Shown here in pieces: positions 12,951 to 26,396 of a stretch of 64,000 nt of DNA. The translations under genes were made by a program, and so were the position numbers. How positions within the stretch are numbered: the stretch's first letter is position 1; the number at the start of each line of letters is the position of its first letter. This DNA comes from Apis mellifera (Eukaryota > Arthropoda > Insecta > Hymenoptera > Apidae): positions 372,001 to 436,000 of the forward strand of contig NC_037649.1 of the NCBI RefSeq assembly GCF_003254395.2, read 5' to 3'. The notes below the pieces were generated by a model. That model did no database searches. It was not told where the DNA came from and saw nothing but the letters and a program-made list of their open reading frames with translations.

Positions 12951-15900
12951 GTAAGTCGTCACAGGATTATTCGTAGCGTTTCATTTTTTCGTCTATTCGT
13001 ATTCCAAATTTGCAATCCCGGCAATTCAATACTCGCTCCTTTAAACGAACGAATTGAAATTTAAAAAAAAAAGTTGCGATTCATCCGGTTTCTATGAAAA
13101 TTTTACAAAAGTTTGATTCTTTTTTTTTTTTTTTCCTACAGTACAGTTGATCACATATTGTTTAAAACGCGCTCCGAATTCTCTATGAATTCTCGAATTT
13201 TTTTATACCCACACCGACGTATAATTTTCGCTGTTATATTTTTTATATAATCCATCGCGATCGCACTTTCATCCCGACGATTTCTCCGTCCTTTTTATTG
13301 CGTACACGCGCAAATTGCGACTAGCTAAACAAAAACCTGATCGAGGTATTATCAACATTCCCACCTGCCTTTTGTGCAGCAGAGCTTGCAGAAATTGCTG
13401 CACGATTTTATTTTCATTTCTGAAACTGGACGCAAGAAGAGAACCTTCGGGGTCAGTGATAAACAGTGGAGAAGCCATCTCCACGAATGTTACAATTTTC
13501 TCCTTTTTTCAAACGAAAGAATTAAGAAACGATATTCGTCCGAGGAATAATCGGATAAAATTATTATAAAACGCGGAGGGAAAAATGCAGTCCTCCTCCT
13601 CGTCTCTGTCACGTTCGAGTTACATTCGTCGAGTTATATTCCGGATATATTCTTCTTCAATTACAGGAGGCCATTATAGCGGAACGAGGCTCGTTACTCT
13701 CGCATCGAGTAGCATATATTCCGATCATTCGTTACCGGAGCCCCGAGCAAAAAGCTGGAATCGAATCGTTCCGCGTTAAGCCACTCTTCCAAAGACAATT
13801 TATTCTCGATGATCCGTGAACCGAGAGAGCGTGGCGTGGAAGGACAGATGAGAGAAGCGGCGCGAATCGATAATTTCGTTGCCATGGATGTATCGGTTCC
13901 ATTTCGCGCCCAGGACATTTTCCCAGGACTTGGTTGGGCAAACACACCTATCAGGATCCGTGTATTTTCGTGTAAACAAAATAAACGGGCGGGTGGGTGG
14001 TCGTGGTTCCGCCACCACCCAGTTTCAGAAGCTTCACGCAGAAATTCGTTCTTTCCTTCCGCAGCCCCACCCCCTCTCGACTCCACCCACCCACCCACCC
14101 TCCACCTCAGCGCCATCAGCGCCACCCTTCGGTGGCGCGTGCAGAAAGACCGGTTCGACCGGTTCAATGTTCCGATGTGCGGGGCATTCCGAGAGAGGAC
14201 AATGGATCCATCTAGCAGTTGACGACTATCCACTCAGAATCGGCGTTCAGCCCACTGTGCACTCGAGCCGCAGAAATGTTTGCATTTACCGTAGCGAGGG
14301 TGCGCGTTCTCCGATGAAAGCTTTCCGAGGGGGAGGGTTTCGGCTCGAAGCGTCAAACCGAAGTGTGTCCATCCACCGCCGCTGATATATATATATATAT
14401 ATATATATAGACGCGCGTGTGTGTGTGTGTAGAGTTGTATCTACCATCCAGTTCCATTGACCGTCCAACCTCTCCATCTTTGCATAGCCCGAGGGGGGGA
14501 AAAGAAGATCGGATCAAGGGATCCGATTGAACGCGAGTTCGACCCACCATCTATTTTTTTTTTTTTTTTTTAGGGGAAAAGAGATATTAGAATTTTTGTT
14601 ATCCACGATGTTTCAACGCTGGATGGGAAAGTTTGCTGGCGCAGTGAAAGTGATCGAGCATATATATATATATGGTTAATTGATTCAAGGGGATTTTGTG
14701 TTCCCGGTCCGCGTTGAATCTTGCATTTTCATTAATGAACCCGTCTTTCGAAGTAAATTAGCTATGCAAGGCGAGTTGCACATTGGAGCTAAATGGTACT
14801 TAACTCTTGCCAACTCCGACGTACCGCAAGTAGATAGTTCTCACCGTAAATGCTGTCATTATGTTATCTCAATCCGGCAGAAGGGCGTACGTACGGATTT
14901 CCAGGCATCCCCTCCTCCCCCTCCTTCCGTGTATATCGGCGCTTTCCACCCACGTTGCAGACTCCACGAAATATTTACCTTATTTTTATCCCCACCCCCC
15001 CCCTCGTTACATTTTTAACAACCCTCGTTACGGGATGAAAATGAATTTAATCCGTTCTGTTCACCGTTCTGATTAACTCCTGATTTAAACTCCTTCCCTT
15101 CCCCTCCTCGACGATCAGACTCTTGAAAAAGAAAGAAAGAAAAGAAAATCCATAGCGTGCTTTATTCCAGCATTTATAGAAGATGCTACTCGCGGAGCAA
15201 GATTATCCCTGCAAATTAAAATTAAAAACGCGTATTTTCGACCAGGTCGAGATCAAACGGAAAGAGGAGAGAAGGTGCAGCGAACGATATTTCGCGGGTG
15301 TCGGTGGCCACCTCTCTCCAAGTCCGGCGCATTAACGGAGATAGTGGCTCCGCTCAAACGTATAATTGCGGGACGAGGCAATTGAGAAGGCTCCCTTGGG
15401 TACCGGGTTTCCAGTTGCCGCAAATCCACCCACCACTCCACCCGCCGCAACTTCGGCAACCCCTTCAGTCCACACGTTTCTCCCTCTTGGTCACCCTCTC
15501 TCGATAAGATGTCCCTTCCCTCTCTCTCTGGCTATTCCCTTTCGCGCGCCAGATAAGAGGAGAATGACGGTATTACGTGTCCGATCCCGGCCGACCGATT
15601 TCACCGCCAATTGTTTCATAGCCTATCGTTTCCTTTCTTTTCCATTCCCGAACATCGTCGCGCAATCGTATTGATAATTCTTGCCTCGAGGAAAGGAGAA
15701 ATTGGCGGGATTATTTGAAAATCTGCAGCACTTTGCAGGAGAGGGAGCGTATCTGCTTGGAATATTCGCGTGGAACACGGTTGCGCGTTAAACTTCTTAA
15801 TCCGTGAAGAGAATTTCATTCTCTTTGGAAACTTTGCGCGAATTCAAATTGCGAAATTGGCGGGATAGAAGGAAGAAAAACGAATACGCCGATTATGGCA

Positions 15901-18496
15901 ACGATTATAGCAACGGGATACCTTTTCAAATTCGATTGAATCGAGATTTGATTCGATGACCGATCGAACTGAAGAAAAAGAGAGAGAGAGAGGAAGGCTG
16001 TTGGATCGATGCGATATCGAGGCTGCACCACCCTTATCGTCCCAATTTTCTTCACCAAGCGACTGATGAGCTATGGCTGTATTCACTTGCAGGCACCGCA
16101 CCACTCCGTCACTTTGATCGTGCATAATGTACGGCCAAGTTACAGAGGGACTATATAACTAATTATACACTATTACGCGCCTGATTTCCCCACGGGCGAA
16201 AAATAGAGGAAATATATCAGAAGCCTCCCTCCCTCTCCCCCCCTCCTCGACGAGAATAATAAGCGCCATTAAGATCCGCCCGCCCTCTCGCTTCCGCCTT
16301 TCTTCCATACTCCGCAACTTGGAACAGTCGAGAGATACAACAGGAGGATGAAAGGAGGAACAAGAAGAAGAGAGAGAAAGCAACTCCGCCTCAACGGTGT
16401 TACTTCGCGGATCGCTTATCACCCGCCGACGATTCTCATCTTCTTCGATCCTGGATAAGTAATCGTAAATCCTGATATGGATATTCGAATCTCTCCCTTT
16501 CTTCTTTTTTCTTTAACTCCTAGAGATAGAGAAAATCTCGAGCGAGGTTCGTTTAGGTTCGCGCCACTGATTGCAATTTTGAGCGTTGCACGGCTGGCGA
16601 GCCGTCTTATCGGATTTAGCGAGGGGGATGGTTAGGTTAGGCGGGGAGAGTTGAGGCTAGGTAGGTTTTTACTTAACCGTAATCGGAAGATATTGCCGGG
16701 AGCAGTGTACCAAGGGCACTTTACCGGCCGCCTTAAGAAAGCAGCACAGGTTCGCGAGGGCGCACCGAGGTAACACCGGGTCGGGACCGTTATTAAAAGA
16801 GCCTCCTTTATCTCAGACCCTCTAACCTCTCTTTCTCTCCCTCCCTTCCTCCTTATTCTCTTTGAAACGGCTCACGGCTAAGAGTGTTTCTATGTCAACC
16901 TTTGTACTTTTTTAGCCGAGGGATCCGCGTCCACGCGCCCTCTACACGCCTCCCCTCCCGTATATAACGCCGCAAGGCGGCGATACACACGCCTGTGTAT
17001 TCCTGCGTGGCGGCCCGTAATGGCGCTTCTTAATTTCTCCCCCGCTCTGGAGGGGAAAAAAATGGGGAAATCGAGGCGCTCCTCCCCTCCCCTCCCAGCG
17101 GAAGGAAATACACTCGGGTGTTTTTCGCGGGTACAAAGGAAATTCGAATGCGAGAGGGCGGGTCCCGGGATTAGAGGCAGGAATTCGCATAATTGCGCTC
17201 GGATTCTTTGCTCTGTATGAAGGGAAAAGAGAGAGAGAGAGAGAGAGTTCTTTGAAGGAAAAGTCATAATTCTTGTATAAAAGAAAGTAAGAGGGGGGAG
17301 GAGATTCTTTCTTCCTTAAGCGCGGAAAGGCATTTAATATTAGAATGTAACGCGTTTCGCGGGAGAAAGGATTTTATCGTGTTCCTTTGTCCTCTTCTTT
17401 CTCTTTCTCTTTTTTCTTCGTCGCCATCTTAATCCCTCCCTCGTTGTTTGGACAGAGAACGCAACCCGATCCGTTTATAATTCGCGATCTTTCGATTCAC
17501 ATCAATATCCAGCGAGGCGATATTAAAAATTTCGAATTTTCACGCGATAGAAATTGCAAATATTCAACGGGTTTGCACCTTGGTTACGCGGCAGAGAGAG
17601 AGAGGGGGGTTGACACTTTCGGATCGGCCCGATGCCCATAAATTCCCGCGGCGACGACACTTTTCATCAGACTCTGATTACTTATTCACGGGCCGGCGAG
17701 CGCGCGATGGAAGAGCGGCCACTACTACCGGAGTGTGTGCGCGCTCGCCTCTCGTGCCCAGGCCCTCCCTCCCTCCCTCCCCTGTCACCGTGATTGATAA
17801 TAATGCAAGCTTGACGTCAACGGGCGCGCTGATATTACTGAAACATAATTTACGAAGCTGAAATAAAATTCAACCCTCCTCCCAACCTCCTCCTCTCCGC
17901 GTGCATGCATGTAGGGGGGAGGGGGAAGTCCCAAGAACGGGCGCAGTCCCGGGAAACGTTTCGTCAGGCAAGTGTGTCATGGGATTTTTTTCATTTTCCA
18001 TTCGTGGAATCACGCCAATACCGTGACTTTCTCCTCAAACGAAATTATCGCAAAGTGACGCGAAATTATGAGATACGAGAATGTGAAATTTCTCTTGTTT
18101 GCGCGAAATTTCTCTTAGAGGGGTCGTGTGCGCGCAGTTTACAGCGTACTGCCACCTAAACGACCTTATTTCGCGCAGGATAGCGGCGGATACATCACGT
18201 TCCCCCCCCCGTGTTGTCACGCTCTCTCGTTATTCCCATGCCTTTGCTCTCTTCCCTTCCTCGCCGTCTGCCCTCTCATCCCTCATCCCCTCCTTCCGGA
18301 AATAGCAGGCTACACAACTATCATATTTGCCCGCCCTCCTCCCCTATTTTTTCGTCACGCTGTCACGTGCCGTGCTATATATTTCGACGTCGCGACAAGT
18401 ATCCAAGTCTCCTGCCTACCTTGAATAATCATCAATGATTCCTTCGAAATCGAGGGAAAAGAATCATCCTTGAACCAACATTAATCGAATCGCTTT
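12951..18496. other. Gene-free stretch, mixed composition
   Basis: I see no supportable gene. The GC-richer patch at about 13850-14350 carries overlapping open frames on both strands with no recognisable domain. There is a perfect hairpin at 14119-14138 and a compound AT/GT microsatellite at 14384-14431. Pyrimidine-rich tracts ending in AG (for example near 13141) occur, but the sequence after them is stop-rich. A (TA)n tract lies near 14660-14674 and a GA tract near 17228-17250. Confidence 0.6.
14384..14431. repeat. Compound (AT)n-(GT)n microsatellite
   Basis: An AT run (14384-14409) is followed by GACGCGC and then a GT run to 14431. Almost the whole stretch alternates purine and pyrimidine. 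Confidence 0.95.
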
Positions 18497-18498
18497 TA

Positions 18499-19414
18499 TT
18501 GGGTTGGCAACTAAGTAATTGCGGATTTTTTTTTAGGAAATCAAAGACAATTTTTTCATGGAACTAAATAACTTTATTCTGTAACGCGTTGCCCATTTTG
18601 ATCAATGACCTTTTGCCATCTTTCAGGCAGCATCGTAATCCCACGTTCATAAAACTTCTGGTTTTTATTAGCAAAAAACTGAATCAGCTACGATTCGATA
18701 TCATCATCATTATTGAAATTTTTATCATTCAAGGAGTTTTGTAAAGATCGAAACAAAAAGTAATCGGATGGTGCAAGGTCAGGACTATATGGTGGATGTG
18801 GCAAAACATCCCAACCAAGCTCCAATAATTTTTGCCGAGTGACCAAAGATGCGTGTGGCCTTGCATCGTCATGATGGAATACAACACCTTTTCGATTTGT
18901 CAATTCGGGTCGCTTTTCTTCAACTGCATCGTTTAATTTCGTTAGTTGTTCAATGTAGACAACAGAATTGATCGTTCGGTTGGGTGGTAAGAGTTCAAAA
19001 TAGACAATTCCTTTGTAATCCCACCAAACTGATAACAAAACCTTCTTTCGACGAATACCAGCTTTTGATGTTGTTCGAGCTGGTTCACGTGGCCTGCTCC
19101 ACCATCTTTTCCGCTTGATATTGTTGTAAACAACCCATTTTTCATCGCCAGTTATCAGTCACTTTAAAAATGGATCATTTTCATTACGTTTCTTTAGCAA
19201 ATCGCAACTGTTAATGCGTTGCGTTAAATGCTTTTCTTTCGGTTCGTGAGGAACCCATGTATCGAGTTTTTGAACACAGCCAAGTTGTTTTAAGTGGTTT
19301 TCAATGCATGTATGCGATACACGAAACTTCTCTGCAATCTCACGAGTTGTACTGCTTTGATTAGGTCGTCATCAACTTCAACTGAAATCCGCAATTACTT
19401 AGTTGCCAACCCAA
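18499..19414 (-). mobile_element. Mariner element copy A, internally deleted
   Basis: A 916-bp copy bounded by inverted ends that begin TTGGGTTGGCAACTAAGTAA and are nearly identical at both sides, flanked by TA duplications at 18497-18498 and 19415-19416 as expected for Tc1/mariner insertion. The family matches copies B, C and D in this window. Compared with the near full-length copy C, it lacks about 350 bp from just inside the 5' end to within the DNA-binding region, so the start codon and first helix-turn-helix are gone. The junction is the same as in copy D. It also has a private 22-bp deletion near 19353 that shifts the frame. The flanks differ from those of the other copies, so it is an independent insertion. 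Confidence 0.96.
18574..19381 (-). pseudogene. Mariner transposase remnant (copy A)
   Basis: The gene encoded a DD34D mariner transposase, which cuts the element ends and joins them to a TA target. What remains is the C-terminal two thirds. The second catalytic Asp lies in HHDDARPH and the third in YSPDLAPSDYFLF, with 34 residues between them; the first is in TGDEKW. Damage includes loss of the N-terminus, a 22-bp deletion, an in-frame TGA where copies B and D read Arg (just before the TGDEKW region) and a TAG at 18688-18690 after DDDIES. The ancestral end, TAA at 18574-18576, is still present, so about 35 codons lie beyond the TAG. It cannot encode an active enzyme. Confidence 0.93.
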
Positions 19415-19416
19415 TA

Positions 19417-22229
19417 GAATTTATGCGTTTCGAGGGCAGATGGTGGAGAGGAAGAAAGGTTAAGAAACCCGACGTGAGAAGGAGGGAATGGACCGAAGGA
19501 AAAGAAGATCCGAGGGGTGGTAGTTAGGGGTAGTTGTTTGTCTCTGTTTCCGTCTACACGGCTTCGGCCGCGCCATTGAATCAAGTCGAGCGCAGCCGCG
19601 GGCTGTTGTGTAAACTTGAGCCTTGATTGAAAAGCTCCGCACTCAAATATTGGATGATAAATCAGAGGGAGGGAGTCCAGTATCTTGGTATCTGAAAAAC
19701 GTGCCCTTTTCCAACTTTCGCGAAATTCTATCTGTTTTTGAACGTTTTCGAGAAATCGACGGCGTTCCGGGAAGAACAAATAGTTCCGAGAGAGAGAGAG
19801 AGTTCTTCCCTTTCCCCTTTTCCTCTGCTCAGGCGTCGCCTTTTTCCCCCGGATACGTATTTTATTCGATTCTCTGAAATATTCGAATAATATACGAAAA
19901 ATACAGGATCCCTTTTCGCGAAAACGAATTCAGAGCCGATCCCCTTGCGACGAGGCGAGACTCACCGGTATGTATCGGGAGGAGATATCGCGTGCAAATC
20001 GTAGGCCAATGGCAGTGACGTGATACGTGCCGTTCGCACGTCTCGCGCATTCCTCAATGCACAATTTCCAACCCGTCTCGATCTCCTCGTTATTCCCCTC
20101 CCTAACTGCTGATCTTTCGTATCTTTTCCTTCCTCCTCCTCCTCTTCGCGCAGAAATGAACGGAAATTACACGCATTAGATCTCTTTCTCTTCCCTCCCT
20201 TTTAACGATTTTCGTATCTTTCATATCTTTCCTTTCTTTAGAATCAATGCTCGGAAACGGAACGTTTTAATTTTCCAAGGATTTTCTCGGAATTATTCGG
20301 CCTCCGTTAAAGTGACTGCGGCGGCGAAATGCAAACCCATTCCACCCGAAAAGGGTGGCAAGCGTTTAGAACGGCGTCAACTCAACCATCGCGTGTTATA
20401 TCTGGCTCAAAGGTGGGATTTAATTTCGCGCGTAACTTGCTCCCAGCCAATGAACGGGAGAAATTTGGAGGGACGTTTCTACGTAGAAACTTAATGACTC
20501 GGATCCATCGATGAGCAAAGTATTCGAAGAATTTATATCATCATCGTCCTTTTCGTTCCTTCCTTTCCCACGAATCATTCGACGAGAGATTATTAGATTA
20601 TCTTTTTACGAGATGTTTGGAGAAAAGTTTGTTCTTCTTTCTTTCTTTCTTTCTTTCTTGCATCGTTCGAGAACTCGATCAATTAAAAGTGGAAGAATTT
20701 AAATACCCCGGATAACGAAGCACCTTAATTGCACCGTGCTTTGAATAACACGGTGAAAGAATGCGACAACTCTCGAGTACAATCATTCTCGGGTGGGAAA
20801 GTTTTTATTTATCGTTTCGATGTTTAGGGGAAGAAAAACCAAACTGATTCGAAAATCGACTACTCGAGTCTCGCGAGAGGAATATATAAAACCTGAATAT
20901 TCTATTTGGGAAAAATTATCGATTTCATCTGTCGCCAATCGGTTACACGAAACTAGCTCGTGTTGAATCAGCGGAAAAAGGGGGAAAAACCGAGGAAATT
21001 TTAACGAGGAATATCTTGGAAAAATCGAAAATTCGAGTTCGAAAAAGAGAAGCATAGACAGAAAGGATAAGCGTATTCAAAAAATGATGTAAAGACAACG
21101 TGTCGTGGTTTGTTTCATTTTATACAAAAAAAAAAGAAAAAGAAAAAGAAAAAAACGCGAGACATATATTTATAACCGTAAATCAACACTTTCCGATGAT
21201 GATATAATGGAGTTTTATAATTTGAAACGTGAGGGCATCTCGTTCACCGTAAATAATCTGAATATTGCATGTTGAGACGAAGGAAAGAAGGGGGGAAAAA
21301 CAACGAGATTTTTCTCTCCGTCTGCGTTGAACAAGATTCTTCGCTTATATTCAGTTAACGGCTCCTTCCCTTCCCCCCTTCCCCTCCCCTTGAAGAATGT
21401 CAGTCCAGCGGAAAGCACGATGCAATGAAATAGGCTAGAAATATTTAATAAGTTTCCGTGCCTCATGAGCGGCTTCCCCGTACCGTCCCGCCCTTCAGCG
21501 AATTTTTCTTCAAAAAGATTGTACATAAATTAGGGAGATTCTCCACGTTCTCCTTCTCCTTGCTTTTTGCATCTCATCCACCATTTTCTGCCTTTAAGTA
21601 TGCACGCTCTTCCGCACTTGCGCAACCGGTCCTTTCGAGCTCTGTAACCGAATGTCCACGATGGAGGAGGAAAAAAAAAAATATCCATTTTCATCGTTCG
21701 ATATCATTGTTTGACGAGATCGTAATTAGAGTTTCGTTAGAAGGGAGAGGGGGAAATGATAAAAGTTTGCAGGATGAATCTCGGATTTTTATAGCTGACC
21801 CTCTAACACCCTCTCTCTCCAAATATTCGATAGCCCGTGAATTCAAACGATACTCTTCACGTGACCTGGAAAATGCAGGTTCATACATATGCAGAATCAG
21901 CCGAGATTTCCATGAGGCTTTACAACGTTGAGAGCTCTTGCTCGCGTATAATCCCGCCCTTCTATCCGACGCAAACTTGTATCGCATCAATATAAACATA
22001 ATTGTAAAACGTTTCGTAAAAATCGGTACGTTTCGTTTCATTCTAACTATCCTTTTCCTTCTTTTTTTTCTCTTTTCTCTAAAAATAATAATAGAACGAC
22101 ACGAGGATACTCCATCATTGTTTTTAATTCTTCTTCCATATCTCATTTTCATGAAGAAAAAGAAAAATGTGAATTTTACCTTTGATCGAAGAATCGTTTC
22201 GTGAATTCGTAAGGAGGATTGAAAAAGTT
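19417..22229. other. Gene-free stretch
   Basis: No supportable gene. The segment has pyrimidine-rich and GA tracts and a TTTC tetranucleotide run near 20637-20659. Short frames on both strands show no domain. Confidence 0.6.
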
Positions 22230-22342
22230 AAAATTAACGCAAGATTTGGATTAAATATAAAAGAGAGCTTTTAAAATATACATTTTTACTAACCCTAAAC
22301 TCTCAACTGTTCTTTTTTCCAGCGTTGCCAACAACTTGATGC
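22230..22342 (-). mobile_element. Short derivative of a Tc1/mariner-like element
   Basis: This 113-bp segment joins two pieces of the element found at 32131-32852. Bases 22230-22275 match the reverse complement of its right end (starting AAAATTAACGCAAGATTT). Bases 22285-22342 match the reverse complement of its left end, including the ACTAACCCTAAACTCTCAA stretch and GTTGCCAACAACTT. The whole coding interior is absent and the outermost terminal bases, including the GGGTGTCCC ends, are lost or diverged. It is best read as an old deletion derivative, possibly a MITE-like subfamily. The TTTTTTCCAG inside it resembles a splice acceptor but is part of the element. Confidence 0.85.
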
Positions 22343-24249
22343 AAAAATGGCGGCAAATTCAAATTTGACATTCCACGAAATAAAATTCCCTCCTCCAAAA
22401 AAAGAAAGGAGAAACATCACGTCCAACTTTTTCGCGAACGAATAAATACACTTTTTCGGAAAACTGAGCGATTAGCGGAACAGCCAAGATTCCAAGTTTT
22501 TCTCCGTGCCCGCATGCACGAGGGACGATTATGAAAATACGAGGGCGGAGAAAGAAGAAACTTTAGGTCCTCGTACTTCTTCCTCGTTTCCTTCTTCCTC
22601 CTCCTCCTCCTCCTCTTCTTCCTCCTCTGTATCTACACGCTCCACTCAATTCGAGCGTAACGTCGCGTAAGCGCTTTTACGATCGTGTTCGTGCCACGAT
22701 AGCAACCAAGCAGCGCCACGCCGACCTCTCTCCTCAGTCTCAGACGGCTCCCTCTCATTCGATTCCATCGTCGAATTTATCGACGGAAAACAACACTCCT
22801 GTCCTCCAGTCCCCCTCCTCGCCCCCCGACTCGCAGCAGCCCTTTTTCCGTCCAGGAAATAGGTATTTCATCGGCGTTCAAATTGACTGCAAAGTCGTCA
22901 AAGTTACGATCGATTTTCCCCGCTTTTCTGTTTTGCGCTCCCCCCTCCCGCAACAACCAGTTCCGTTGTTTTCTTCCACCGCCCGCTATCCACCCGCTTT
23001 CACCGCCATTAATTTGTTACGACGTTGCGGATAACGAATTTCAATTCAGTTCGCTCGTTCTTTCGGATCAAGTAGGCTTCGACCAATAACAATTTCAAAT
23101 CGGCACGCGCCGATTTTGGAAAAATTTAATTCGGGATCGGTTAACCTACCGATCGTTTCTTTATATATACTTATATATATATACTGGATAATGATCCGGT
23201 ATTTTTTTCATCGTAGGGAGTGAAAGAAATTCATTTTTTTTTTCCTTTTTTAAGGAATTTATTTCGAAAATTGTTGAAAGGTTGGTGATTCATTCTCTGC
23301 CATCGTGGATGAAGAATACGTACTCGTGCCACCATGATGTCCGAACCTGATACCACCAGCTTTTATTTATAGAGGCGCATGGAATTTATTGCGCATAGTG
23401 AAAATATTGCCGGTATAAAAAATTGTTTTGACATTCAAGGAAATAAAAAATGAAAAAAAAAAAGAAAGGAAGGAAGGAAGGATAAAAGACGCTTAGATAG
23501 GCATTTACATACATGACGATCGAAACAAGTTTTGGAATGTAATTTTTCGTTTCAAAATTTCATTTATTTCGATTATTTATCCCTCGATACGCGATAAGAA
23601 GATAAAGTAGCAACGGTCGATCCTCCCTCCCCCCTTCTCCTGTTAACTTTATTCCGCTCGCAAACAATCCAAAAGTTTTCAGTTTGTTCTTCCTCCCTTG
23701 TTCTTCAGAGATGACGATTAATGGTTGATCGAGATGTGCTTTGGTTTTACCAATTCCCCTCCTCGTTTGTTTTGGCCCTCCGTTCGATCCAGACCTTTGA
23801 AACATCGTTATTCAGGTGTTGACAGAAACATCTTTATTTAACCTTCTTCCTAATCTTCGACGAACGTCTATTCTCGTCATCGACAAAACTCTCTTCCTTC
23901 CTTTCGTATCGCGCAAGATGGAGTCCCACGACAGCTTGGGTTTTTCGTGGTAACTTTGGCTTAGATTAGATTCGAAACGATGGAATCCCTCTACTTTCGA
24001 GGCCGCGCAACAACGTTCGATGCCCATCCTCCAGACGAGGCTGGAGGAGAGAAAACGGAGAAAGGAGGCCACGTAAGTGTAACTAGCTCGCGCGAGTTAA
24101 CCTCCCAGCCGTTCCTGCAAAGTTGGCAAGCGGCTCGTTGCAAATGGCTTCGTGCCGGTCTTATATTTGCATATGAAAACCAGGAAGTCTCGAGGTTTAC
24201 CTCTTACGAACTCGAAGAACGGGGACTAGATCATTGCAGGTAGTGGAAA

Positions 24250-24261
24250 GGGGGGGGGGGG
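24250..24261. repeat. Poly(G) run of 12
   Basis: Twelve consecutive G residues, followed by more G-rich sequence. Long G runs are uncommon in this genome type and are prone to sequencing and assembly length errors. Confidence 0.9.
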
Positions 24262-26396
24262 AGGATGGGGAAGAGAGGAAGCAGCAACATCGACAGTGGC
24301 GCAGGTTGCTTCGTTCGTCTTAAATATTCAATGGCGTCACGTTCTCAACTCGACATGTAGATTAGCAACGGCGAATCACATGTTCCTTCAGCATCACTCA
24401 GCTCCTCTCGGTGAGGAGGCTTCTCTCTTCACTTTCCTTTTCTTTTTTTCTTTACTGAATAACAGTTTCGTCGCTAAATAGATTTTTGCAATTATTGAAC
24501 GCTTGTAAAGATGTGTATTCATTCGTATTTCAACAATTTTATGGTGAAAAAAGAATTATTAAAGAAAGCGTTGGCGGCTCGATATGTGAGAGTAAATTAG
24601 AAAGTCCGTTTTCCTTTCTTCACCCGGTAGTCTAATAAAAGACCTGTTAAATTTCTTTGGCCCTGGCCAAAGCCTTTGCAGATTTTAATGGGTTTCTGGT
24701 TTCGACAAACTCGTATCCGCTTTCTTAGCGCAAAGTGACGCGAGCAGAGGCAAAGGGGTGAAGAGGAAAAGGCACGTTAACGACACGAAAGATCCGTGGA
24801 TCCTTTTGCATTTATATGGAGTAACCTTACTTGGGGCGGGGGGAGGTTGAACAGCTCGACTTAGGTTTGCCCCGGCTAAAAGGAAACTTAAGAAACATAA
24901 AGTAACTTTACCTTTCCATCCTCCACTGTGCTTTTTCTTTCCCCCCCCCTTCCCGGCGTCCCGGGCTTTGCTTTCACTTAGCCATTTGCACAAAGCTTTC
25001 CGGATTGCATTATAACGGATAGAACTGTTTAGCGAAGGGGAAATCTTCCAGGATTACGATTCCTGTCTACCACGATTCTGTGATCCATTTTCCAATCCAT
25101 CGTCAGGGTTAAAGGGAAATAATTTCGTGCGTTATTCCGAATCGTGATTCGAATCTCGAACGAATTTTCTTTCGAAGAGAAGAAACGGTTTGCCGATTAT
25201 TACGAGAGAGAAGAAGGAAGATATTCGTTATTTCCTCGTTTATCGTAATCTCGGGAAAAATTGTCGAGAATTATGACGACCGTCCGTTTCAATCTCCCGG
25301 CCGCGTTTTCTAATTTCACTCGGCGGGGATTGGCGGTCAATTTTCTCCTCCTCTTCCGCTTATTCTTCCCGCCACTTTCGCCGGCGAGAAAACTGTTGTT
25401 TTTCCGGCTTGGATCTTTAGTTTTAATTACCACGGCCACCCCTGACGTTTATTGCCGTTTCTCGTGGCCCGAGGGGGGGGTGAATTCGGCCCCGAGAAGC
25501 CTCGGGGTGGAGATGAATCCCCGAAACTAGACAGCTCGCGAAATGAACCCTCGCCTCGGAGGAGGGACGACGTTATTCTTCGTGAATATCTCTCTCGTGA
25601 CGCGTGAGAATTGTAATCATCTCGACGATGATTATTTATTATATTTAAAAATTCTTAACGACAAATGTCTTGGAAGAGAGAGACAGCTACTTTCTCCCTT
25701 CCCTTATCATCGGTTAAATGGCTCGAGCGGAGTGTATCGTCGAATCCACTTGCTCGAAAGTGCTCGATACATCGTCGTGCCGGCTGCCCACCGGACCTAT
25801 AATTGGCTCACCCCTGGCAATAAAGTTTCGCGCGGGAGTAGCTTTAGGTATCTCAGGAACGAGCAGGCTCCCGGTGATATAGTGACGATAACCTCCTCCC
25901 TCGATACCTATCCCTTGTTCGAGGTCCTTTTCACCCACTAGCTCTGATTTACTTCTCGAGCGAGCAAAACGGCTAAACCTCGACCCTCCTCGCGCCGCCT
26001 TGCGAAATCCGATCCATAAAAATATTCCACTATATACTCGCCAACAGGCGCAACACGTTGCAACTCGCCATTACTTATTTTAATGCGATACTCTCTCTCT
26101 ATGGCAATTTTATCTTTAATTCATAAAAGTATGTGGTAGTCCTTTTCCTTCGAGATTTATCAATTTCGAAATCATCATCGAATTCGCCTGCATTCGCGAC
26201 GATGAATTACGAGGGATTAATTCGAGGCCGCACCCGCCTCGCGAACTTTGCGATAAATTTAAAGTTTGTTGGGAAACAATAAGTTCCGGGTAAGCGAGCC
26301 GATACGAGGAGGAAACCGTCATCTTTCATAATCGATTATTAACGAACGCAGCACCGTTGAAAGAGGGAAAGTTTTCTACTCGGGCGAGGCAGGCCT

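Noticed and set aside
13117..13141. Poly(T) tract ending CCTACAG
   Set aside because: Followed by stop-rich sequence and no donor; treated as simple repeat.
16629..16641. GGTTAGGTTAGG, like the insect telomere repeat TTAGG
   Set aside because: Only two units; no extended interstitial telomere tract.
16540..16790. GC-moderate, low-repeat segment searched for a tRNA or small RNA
   Set aside because: A GGTTCG word is present, but no cloverleaf with matching acceptor stem could be drawn.
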